Positions 57,992 to 64,000 of a DNA stretch of 64,000 nucleotides are shown here, in pieces. Both the position numbers and the translations under genes were made by a program. Numbering within the stretch: position 1 is the first letter of the stretch; the number at the start of each line of letters is the position of its first letter. Under the pieces are notes generated by a model. It made no database searches and was not told where the DNA came from. It was given only the letters and a program-made list of their open reading frames with translations. Source of the DNA: Arcanobacterium urinimassiliense (GTDB lineage: Bacteria > Actinomycetota > Actinomycetes > Actinomycetales > Actinomycetaceae); assembly GCF_900119495.1 (NCBI RefSeq), contig NZ_LT632435.1:1008736-1072735 (forward strand), given 5' to 3'.

Positions 57992-58648
57992 TTACTTTAT
58001 TTCCCAAATAATGGTTACTGTATCCTGAACGTCAATGTCACCCGGCACTATATCAAAGTTATATCCTTCGGCTGGCATCATTTTTTTACCAAGCTTAATG
58101 CCATGAACAGGTTGAGAATATATCTCAAGTTCTCCCCAGGAGTAGTCAATTTCCTTAATTTCTCCGAGAGAGACTCCCGCAGCTTTCGCGAGGACCTCTG
58201 CCTTAATCTTTGAATCCTCTATAGCCTTATCGAGCAATTCATTCTTTACAGCATTAGCGTCTTTCACTTCGTAACTGAGGGACAGATCTACATTCACTGC
58301 ATTATTGGCAAGCTGGTATAAAACTTTCCCCAGTTGCTCATTATCATTCGGAAGATAAATATAAAGACGGTGCGTGTATTCATATCCGATAAATCTGCTC
58401 CGACGCTCACCGTGCTGATCAGTGTAATCTTCATAATCAGTATTTATGTCAAAATAGTGTGTCTTGAGATTCTGCGGATCAAATCCTGCCTTTGATATCG
58501 TCTCCCGCAAAAGATTTGTGTGCTCAGCAGACTTCCTAAGCGACAAGCTGTATTCCTTATAAGTCCCCGCTGCATGAATATTAAGCCTAATGATATCTGG
58601 CTTAACGAAAATTTCACCTTTTCCTGTTACTCGTATTGTTCTATCCAT
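57992..58648 (-). CDS. SIMPL-domain protein (DUF541)
   Basis: 218 residues: RTIRVTGKGEIFVKPDIIRLNI at the start, repeated strands, then KDANAVKNELLDKAIEDSKIKAEVLAKAAGVSLGEIKEIDYS, the classical DUF541 segment. No signal peptide, so probably cytoplasmic, unlike many family members. ATG with AGGAGG just upstream. Function unclear. Confidence 0.88.
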   Translation of the reverse strand: MDRTIRVTGKGEIFVKPDIIRLNIHAAGTYKEYSLSLRKSAEHTNLLRETISKAGFDPQNLKTHYFDINTDYEDYTDQHGERRSRFIGYEYTHRLYIYLPNDNEQLGKVLYQLANNAVNVDLSLSYEVKDANAVKNELLDKAIEDSKIKAEVLAKAAGVSLGEIKEIDYSWGELEIYSQPVHGIKLGKKMMPAEGYNFDIVPGDIDVQDTVTIIWEIK

Positions 58649-58927
58649 GTTGTCCCTCCTGCATACAATAATCCCCTAGTTCACTTCACTATCTAAAAAA
58701 TAGCTCTGTAAGTTCGAGACCTTCCACTCTGCTATTTCTGTTTCGTAGAAGACACTATTAATCGTAATGGGAAATCATTATCGCTACGGTTTTTTCGTCA
58801 AATATATAAACATCTGGAAATAAAGATTTTTACGCTCGATTTTATTTCACCTTTGACATCAAACAGAGCGTCTCGACGTAGATGGGGAGAACGGGTAGTG
58901 TATCCCTTCCACTACAACACTCTGATA

Positions 58928-59572
58928 CTACTTATTACGAAGCTGACCAACTTTCATAAACTCCTTATCTCCGATACGGAACTTTTTGCTATTAAACACC
59001 ACTCCCATAATTCTGCTAATAATATACTCATCGGTTACAAGCACGAAATACTGCTTATCTTTTTTATTCACCAAGTAATACTGCTCAGCCCTAAGAGTGG
59101 CAACAGCTTTACTAAAATCAAATATGCCAAACAATGGCAATCCTCCAAGGAGAGTAGAAAATAATCCAACAAAATTATCCACTATCTTCTCAGATGAACT
59201 GTTATAAGTTTTAGCAACAGTGAGCATATTGATTTCTGAATCAGGATATTCATCGCGAATAACCTGCTCTTTAATTTTCGACTTCTTAAAACCGCTCAAC
59301 CTGCCATCGAAACCATATTTATTTAGATTAATTGGCTTCTTGGTAATAGAAAAATCAATGCTATTATTCTCATCCAAAAGATAATCAATACTCACATTCA
59401 GAGCAGATGCAATAAATTTCAGATTCTCTATATCTGGCAAACCTCGATTCGTTTCCCATTTTGCTACAGCAGCACGAGACACCATCAGTATTTCTGAAAG
59501 CTCTTCCTGTGTTAACCCAGCTTCCAGACGAGCTTTTCTAATTTTTTCTCCTAAAGATACACCACTGCTCAT
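58928..59572 (-). CDS. XRE-family transcriptional regulator
   Basis: 214 residues. The helix-turn-helix lies at about 8-62 (IRKARLEAGLTQEELSEILMVSRAAVAKWETNRGLPDIENLKFIASALNVSIDYLL). The C-terminal half is strand-rich with a KAVATLRAEQYYLVNKKDKQYFVLV segment and is seen in Firmicutes XRE regulators of unknown target. AT-rich. The ATG has AGAGGA about nine bases upstream. Confidence 0.86.
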   Translation of the reverse strand: MSSGVSLGEKIRKARLEAGLTQEELSEILMVSRAAVAKWETNRGLPDIENLKFIASALNVSIDYLLDENNSIDFSITKKPINLNKYGFDGRLSGFKKSKIKEQVIRDEYPDSEINMLTVAKTYNSSSEKIVDNFVGLFSTLLGGLPLFGIFDFSKAVATLRAEQYYLVNKKDKQYFVLVTDEYIISRIMGVVFNSKKFRIGDKEFMKVGQLRNK

Positions 59573-59869
59573 TTCAAAATTCCTCTCAAATCATTTATTA
59601 CACATCATAAAATCGCTGACAGTAAGCAAATGCGCATAGAAGCATTCGATGCAAATACTGCCTAAATACAAAGTAGCTGATAACTTACAAAGGAAAAAGA
59701 AACAAGGTGAAACACTATAGTTACTCACTGTAACAACATAAGAATGCAAATAATTCTCTAGGGCAAGCTCGCGCACGCGAGCAAGTCCGGTGCTCTCCTA
59801 GATGGGCGATGCAAAGAAGTTCGTATAGAATATACGTGGGTAGTCATAATTATTTCAAAGGAGAATATT
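59573..59869. promoter_or_regulatory. Divergent region with two perfect palindromes
   Basis: 297 bases between the XRE gene and the plus-strand membrane gene. GCTCGCG-2-CGCGAGC lies at 59767-59782 and CGTATA-3-TATACG at 59822-59836. The latter sits about 35 bases before the GTG at 59870 and may be an operator. AAGGAG precedes that GTG by six bases. Confidence 0.5.
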
Positions 59870-60313
59870 GTGTCTGCTGCTAAAGGGAATAGGCTAAAAT
59901 TAGCACCCCTACCGGCTGTGTTGGTAGGCCTGGGAATACTGGTTTATCGCTTCTGGTGGAACACCTCTGCTCTGTATGCTCCATTCTACGCGCTCATGGC
60001 GTGCGGGGTTGTTGCTGCGTTGATCCAGTTATTGGTTGCCATAACAACTACTCCTCTGCACCGCAGAAAGGTTATAGCTATCGTGGATACGACAGTGATT
60101 ATAATGACGCTGTTGACCATCTTCTTTGGCGAGTATATAGCCTGCAATGTGCTGAAATTGCCTACTATTAGCTATGCTTGGAGCCCTGGGACACAGATTA
60201 ACACCGTCGCTACAATCTTGGCCGGTGCCGTGGTGACACTCCTAGTGTTCTGGGACCAACGTAAGACAAGGCGGCAGTCAAATCATACTTTTCATAAACG
60301 GCAGGAACAGTAG
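59870..60313 (+). CDS. Four-helix membrane protein of unknown function
   Basis: 147 residues with hydrophobic segments at about 12-28, 36-58, 70-90 and 115-132, then a basic, Gln-rich tail. No family recognised. The start is GTG with AAGGAG six bases upstream, which makes translation convincing. It is convergent with the methyltransferase gene. Confidence 0.72.
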   Translation: MSAAKGNRLKLAPLPAVLVGLGILVYRFWWNTSALYAPFYALMACGVVAALIQLLVAITTTPLHRRKVIAIVDTTVIIMTLLTIFFGEYIACNVLKLPTISYAWSPGTQINTVATILAGAVVTLLVFWDQRKTRRQSNHTFHKRQEQ

Positions 60314-60359
60314 AAACAGAAGAGACAATTTATTTAAATCTTAGCTCTTTGAATGCCCT

Positions 60360-60842
60360 TCACTGGTTCTCTTTTAGTTTCAAAGTACTATTTCTCAGTT
60401 CCAAATCTAATAAGACTTTTTTCATATCTAATCCTCCGGCGTATCCTGTCAATTTACCATCGGATCCGATGACCCTGTGACAAGGTATAACAATTAAAAT
60501 TGGATTTTTATTGTTTGCCATTCCCACTGCACGGCTGGCCTTCGGATTTTTAATAGCTATTGCTATTTCTTTATATGTGCGTGTTTCTCCATAAGGGATA
60601 TGCGTTAATTCTTCCCATACTTGCTTTTGAAAGGCCGTTCCATCAAGCTCAAATTTGAAATCAAATGCTTTTCTTTTTCCACTCAGATATTCCATAACCT
60701 CTTCATAAACCAAGTCGGTAAATTCCGTCTTTTTTCCATAATCGCTTGTTTCATCAATCTTTTGTAGGAAGACTAACGAATCTCGTTTATATCCAATTTT
60801 TAATAATCCAAATGGAAATTCATATACAGCAAAATCTATTAT
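60360..60842 (-). CDS. ogt: Methylated-DNA--protein-cysteine methyltransferase without a normal start codon
   Basis: The active site VIPCHRVIGSDGKLTGYAGG and the helix-turn-helix QKQVWEELTHIPYGETRTYKEIA are intact; Ogt moves alkyl groups from O6-guanine to its Cys. The first standard start in frame (TTG at 60713) gives only 117 residues. The frame continues upstream with clear N-terminal domain sequence (DFAVYEFPFGLLKIGYKRDS) to an in-frame TAG at 60854-60852. The only plausible start is ATA at 60842, six bases after AGGGG, giving about 160 residues, the family length. Confidence 0.75.
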   Translation of the reverse strand: MIDFAVYEFPFGLLKIGYKRDSLVFLQKIDETSDYGKKTEFTDLVYEEVMEYLSGKRKAFDFKFELDGTAFQKQVWEELTHIPYGETRTYKEIAIAIKNPKASRAVGMANNKNPILIVIPCHRVIGSDGKLTGYAGGLDMKKVLLDLELRNSTLKLKENQ

Positions 60843-61327
60843 TTTTAACCCCTATGCTGTTTTTGCCTTTTATTCAATTCTTGGCTATTTTACTTACACA
60901 CTTGTAGCGAATAGTCTACCTATGTATCGAGACTACCTTGATAATAATCATGCCTCAAGAAAAGAGTCTTAGTGCTTGTTGCACGATAGAAGATGGCAAA
61001 GGTAATCTTGTTGAGGATGGGTGTCTAAGTCCACTGCAAGCTGGGATTCGTCAGCTAATAAATTTACTTGTATTTTTTAAATGGTTTGAGTGTTTTTGTA
61101 TCATTTTGTGTGGTGAATAGGATAATTGACGACACAACACCTAAAAAATCACTTCTGACAATATTTCTGTAGTCTCAATAAGCACAAAAAGCAGTTCTAT
61201 AGTTACAACCCTCTATTTCACAGTAGCCAGAACTGTTATCAAACGGTCTAAAAAAGGAATTCCGAGCATTTGCCCCAACCGAGGCAGTTCTTCGGGACCC
61301 CTTGACTTCAAGCCTTTTTATACAGTT
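60843..61327. other. Stretch of eroded coding scraps
   Basis: About 485 bases without an intact gene. Minus-strand fragments look once-coding: a frame ending LITVLATVK at 61213 and, overlapping, one ending CEIEGCNYRTAFCAY. Plus-strand fragments near 60920 read CLPMYRDYLDNNHASRKES before a stop. These short, well-formed ends suggest the remains of mobile-element DNA. Confidence 0.45.
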
Positions 61328-61444
61328 TCAGTCCTTCACTCTTGACATCAAAACAACACTCTCAACTTGTTCATCATTGTCCAAACTTATATTCAAATCA
61401 TCGTCTATAATTGGGCCCTTAGAAACTAAGGGAGATTTGATCAC
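61328..61444 (-). pseudogene. C-terminal fragment of an unidentified protein
   Basis: A 38-codon frame ends with QVESVVLMSRVKD then stop. The V-E-x-V-V-L-M-S-R-V ending resembles the C termini of RlmD-type RNA methyltransferases in Firmicutes, but nothing of the catalytic domain remains here. A stop lies directly upstream of the GTG at 61444. Confidence 0.4.
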
Positions 61445-61455
61445 TTACTTCTCAT

Positions 61456-61653
61456 TTATTTGTCTTGAATTGAATGCAAATTATATAAGCCGTAGCTAGC
61501 TAATATAATTAGTATTACACCTAAAATTATTGATTTATAATCAATTACATTAAATAAACCTAATATTATTAAGAGGGCAGAGAAAAATAAAAGATAGTAA
61601 TATGGAGCTTTTCTTCTATTTATATCTAAATTTTTACTTTCTTTATTAAACAA
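61456..61653 (-). CDS. Small two-helix membrane protein
   Basis: 65 residues with two hydrophobic segments (YYYLLFFSALLIILGLF and SIILGVILIILASYGLY). The start is TTG without a strong ribosome site. It lies right after tet(M), where the Tn916 gene order would place a cysteine-rich KTR protein, so it may be a different or partial gene joined to the tet(M) fragment. Confidence 0.5.
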   Translation of the reverse strand: MFNKESKNLDINRRKAPYYYLLFFSALLIILGLFNVIDYKSIILGVILIILASYGLYNLHSIQDK

Positions 61654-61707
61654 AATATTTCATCTTATTTAACAAGAAACCATATTTATATAACAACATA
61701 AAATACA

Positions 61708-63627
61708 CTAAGTTATTTTATTGAACATATATCGTACTTTATCTATCCGACTATTTGGACGACGGGGCTGGCAAACAGGTTCACCGGTAGTAACATGGTA
61801 CCCTTTTAACTCTGTTAAACAAACACTACGTCCATTTGTAAAGAAAGTTAAATCACTACGATATTCTTGAATACACCGAGCAGGGATTTCTCCACTAAGA
61901 ATGACCTCATTATTTTTCAATTGAGTGTCTACGATGTTCGCACAATATTTAGGAGCATCGTTGTATGCTCGTGAAAGATATTCCTGTGGCGCATAAATTT
62001 TAAAACTAAGATATGGCTCTAACAATTCTGTTCCAGCTTTTTTTAAGACTTGTTCCAATACAATAGGAGCAAGCATCCGAAAATCTGCTGGGGTACTAAC
62101 AGGGCTATAGTATAAGCCATACTTAAAACAGATTTTACAATCCGTCACATTCCAACCATATAATCCTTGTTCGCAACCATAGCGTATCCCTTCCATAACT
62201 GCATTTTGAAATGATTGATTTAAGTATCCAAGAGAAACCGAGCTCTCATACTGCATTCCACTTCCCAACGGAAGCGGTGATACAGATAAACCAATGGAAG
62301 CCCAGAAAGGATTTGGCGGCACTTCGATGTGAATGGTATATTCTGCATTTTTTAACGGTCTCTCCATATAAATGACTGTAGGCTCTTTTAGTTCTATCTC
62401 CACATGATACTTTTCTTGCAACAGTGCACTAATCACTTCCATTTGTACTTTCCCTAAGAAAGAAAGTATAATTTCATGTGTCGTAGAATCCACGTAATAT
62501 CGTAGAAGCGGATCACTATCTGAGATTTCCAAAAGGGCATCAAGCAACATTTCTCTCTGTTCAGGTTTACTCGGTTCAACAGTTGTTTGTAGTAGAGGGT
62601 GCGGATTTTCAATCTTTTTTCTCTGTGGCAATAGTTTTGTATCTCCAAGAACACTATTTAACTTCAAAAACTCATTTTGCAAAATAACAATTTCTCCAGA
62701 ATAAGCTCTATCAATCTTACATAATTCACCATTTATTGAAGTATACATTTCTGTAACTTTTATTTTTTCTTTTTCTGATACTCTAACCGAATCTCGTAAA
62801 TGTAGTACTCCACTATAAAGGCGTATATATGCAAGACGTTGTCTTTTTTTTGTATATTCAATTTTGAAAACATTTCCGCAAAGTTCAGACGGACCTCGAT
62901 GTGTTGATGAATAAAATTTATTCGTAATCACTTCTATAAGGTTATCAATCCCTATATTGTTTTTTGCACTTCCGTGATAAACAGGGAACAGGGAACAATT
63001 ATGAAATCTTATGCTTTCCTCTTGTTCGAGTTCCAATGCTTCTAATGATTTACCGGACATATATTTCTCTAAAAGGTCATCGTTTCCCTCTATTACCGTA
63101 TCCCATTGTTCAGATTCGGTAAAGTTCGTCACACACATATTAGGATACAGTTCTACCTTCTGTTTGATTACAATTTCGGCAGAAAGTTTCTCTTTAATAT
63201 CCTGATAAACCGTTGATAAATCAATTCCATTTTGGTCAATCTTATTGATAAAAAAGATTGTGGGAATCCCCATTTTCCTAAGTGCATGAAATAATATACG
63301 AGTTTGTGCTTGTACGCCATCTTTTGCAGAAATCAGTAGAATTGCCCCATCTAAAACTGATAATGAACGATATACTTCTGCTAAGAAATCCATATGTCCT
63401 GGCGTGTCTATGATGTTCACCTTCGTATTTTCCCACTGAAAAGAGGTTATTCCTGTCTGAATTGTAATTCCTCTCTGACGTTCTAAAAGCGTATTATCCG
63501 TCCTCGTTGTACCTTTGTCCACGCTTCCTAATTCTGTAATCGCTCCACTGTTATATAATAAGCTTTCTGTTAAGGTAGTTTTTCCTGCATCAACATGAGC
63601 TAAAACTCCAATATTAATAATTTTCAT
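61708..63627 (-). CDS. tet(M): Tetracycline resistance ribosomal protection protein Tet(M)
   Basis: 639 residues from ATG at 63627 (GGAGG eight bases upstream; an in-frame ATG at 63642 is less likely). EF-G-like GTPase: AHVDAGKTT at 10-18, DTPGH in the G3 motif and NKID in G4. The domain IV loop end contains [19 protein letters not shown], which removes tetracycline from the ribosome. I recognise the sequence as Tet(M). AT-rich composition differs from the host genes. It is controlled by the leader upstream. Confidence 0.97.
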   Translation of the reverse strand: MKIINIGVLAHVDAGKTTLTESLLYNSGAITELGSVDKGTTRTDNTLLERQRGITIQTGITSFQWENTKVNIIDTPGHMDFLAEVYRSLSVLDGAILLISAKDGVQAQTRILFHALRKMGIPTIFFINKIDQNGIDLSTVYQDIKEKLSAEIVIKQKVELYPNMCVTNFTESEQWDTVIEGNDDLLEKYMSGKSLEALELEQEESIRFHNCSLFPVYHGSAKNNIGIDNLIEVITNKFYSSTHRGPSELCGNVFKIEYTKKRQRLAYIRLYSGVLHLRDSVRVSEKEKIKVTEMYTSINGELCKIDRAYSGEIVILQNEFLKLNSVLGDTKLLPQRKKIENPHPLLQTTVEPSKPEQREMLLDALLEISDSDPLLRYYVDSTTHEIILSFLGKVQMEVISALLQEKYHVEIELKEPTVIYMERPLKNAEYTIHIEVPPNPFWASIGLSVSPLPLGSGMQYESSVSLGYLNQSFQNAVMEGIRYGCEQGLYGWNVTDCKICFKYGLYYSPVSTPADFRMLAPIVLEQVLKKAGTELLEPYLSFKIYAPQEYLSRAYNDAPKYCANIVDTQLKNNEVILSGEIPARCIQEYRSDLTFFTNGRSVCLTELKGYHVTTGEPVCQPRRPNSRIDKVRYMFNKIT

Positions 63628-63642
63628 GTGATTTTCCTCCAT

Positions 63643-63729
63643 TCAAAAACCCAAAAGGGCATAAAAATCCCAGTGATAAATACTTTTATCACTGGGATTT
63701 TTATGCATAACCATAGGTATACAAAGCAT
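63643..63729 (-). CDS. tet(M) leader peptide
   Basis: 28 codons, from ATG at 63729 to TGA at 63643: MLCIPMV start, SDKSIYHWDFYALLGF end. It matches the known Tn916 tet(M) leader, whose translation during tetracycline stress prevents a terminator hairpin from forming. It lies 15 bases before tet(M). Confidence 0.85.
   Translation of the reverse strand: MLCIPMVMHKNPSDKSIYHWDFYALLGF
63659..63706 (-). terminator. tet(M) attenuator hairpin
   Basis: Perfect 22-base arms (63659-63680 and 63685-63706) enclose a 4-base loop inside the leader peptide; each arm ends in an A/T run. It is the transcription attenuator known from Tn916. Confidence 0.85.
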
Positions 63730-63765
63730 ACAGATATTCTCTGGATACTTTAGAATCACATGATA

Positions 63766-63867
63766 AAGGTATTCTTAAACTGGGTACAAAAAACTAAGCC
63801 CTCCTAAAAAAGGACATCTAATTATTTGTTCCCGCTATCAAATTGACAGTTTATTTAAGAATACCTT
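63766..63867 (-). promoter_or_regulatory. Long-range inverted repeat in the tet(M) leader
   Basis: AAGGTATTCTTAAA at 63766-63779 pairs with its exact complement at 63854-63867, with CTG/CAG extending it after a four-base bulge. It could form an alternative structure in the leader RNA. Confidence 0.7.
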
Positions 63868-63874
63868 GCCGCAT
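63851..63874 (-). CDS. Seven-residue upstream leader peptide
   Basis: ATG CGG CAA to AAA TAA encodes MRQGILK, with AAAGGAG nine bases upstream. It overlaps one arm of the long inverted repeat. Known from the Tn916 tet(M) upstream region. Confidence 0.55.
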   Translation of the reverse strand: MRQGILK

Positions 63875-63905
63875 ATTTATTAACTCCTTTTAAATAGTCA
63901 CTTAA

Positions 63906-63934
63906 ATAATAGCACGTAAGAGCATATTTGTAAA
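63906..63934 (-). promoter_or_regulatory. tet(M) promoter
   Basis: TTTACA (63934-63929) and TATTAT (63911-63906) are 17 bases apart on the minus strand, a near-consensus sigma-70 promoter upstream of the leader. Confidence 0.8.
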
Positions 63935-64000
63935 GGAATCTCCAATTTTTTATCAAAAAAAATAGGTATTTCCTTACTTCCATCTGTTTCAATTATCAGG

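Noticed and set aside
60938-61120. Plus-strand 60-codon frame
   Set aside because: No ribosome site, no family resemblance; likely chance or remnant.
61302-61499. Plus-strand 65-codon frame
   Set aside because: Ser/Leu-rich shadow of the minus-strand fragments; no ribosome site.

Overview
The window looks like chromosome of a low-to-moderate GC actinobacterium, most likely Actinomycetaceae or a close relative. The evidence is gene content and order: relA, apt, secF, secD, yajC, ruvB, ruvA, ruvC and yebC in one series; pgsA next to a phosphatidylinositol-mannoside acyltransferase and a PimA-type mannosyltransferase; DUF3000 coupled to an HRDC-domain RNase D next to dxs; and a single long AcnA-type aconitase. 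The species cannot be named from sequence alone.

Layout. 0-11.2 kb: the tail of an MMPL transporter, a GNAT acetyltransferase, aspS, an MFS exporter with a DEAD-box helicase, hisS, a metallo-beta-lactamase-fold hydrolase and a DUF349 protein. 11.2-14.2 kb: an AbiEi-like orphan and the bifunctional (p)ppGpp gene. 14.2-20.4 kb: an AT-richer block inserted between relA and apt. It holds a nucleoside hydrolase, an MFS carrier, a Crp/YeiL-like regulator and a complete four-gene ECF transporter, and it is the best candidate for an undescribed uptake and salvage system. 20.4-35.2 kb: apt, the Sec accessory genes, Holliday-junction genes, yebC, a Nudix hydrolase, a PrsW-like protease, the PIM lipid genes and thrS. 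35.5-36.0 kb: four tRNA genes. 36.2-44.8 kb: glgX, DUF3000, RNase D, dxs and aconitase.

From about 45 kb the window becomes accessory. It carries a YgjP-like metallopeptidase, a uracil-DNA glycosylase-family gene, a PadR-controlled ABC exporter with a 27-bp palindromic operator, small XRE-controlled operons, an LPXTG surface protein broken by a single base in a C tract, AlkD and SIMPL proteins, and an O6-alkylguanine methyltransferase lacking a normal start codon. The right edge is tet(M) with its complete attenuation leader, on DNA that looks like a Firmicutes mobile-element fragment joined to eroded coding scraps.

How the genes work together. The 14-20 kb block would import a ribonucleoside or related compound, split it, and hand purine bases to Apt next door. 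The pgsA-patA-pimA run builds the phosphatidylinositol mannoside anchor. SecD, SecF and YajC assist export, and the Ruv genes resolve recombination junctions. The PadR-ABC operon is probably an envelope-stress or peptide-resistance exporter. No integrase, phage or CRISPR feature was seen.
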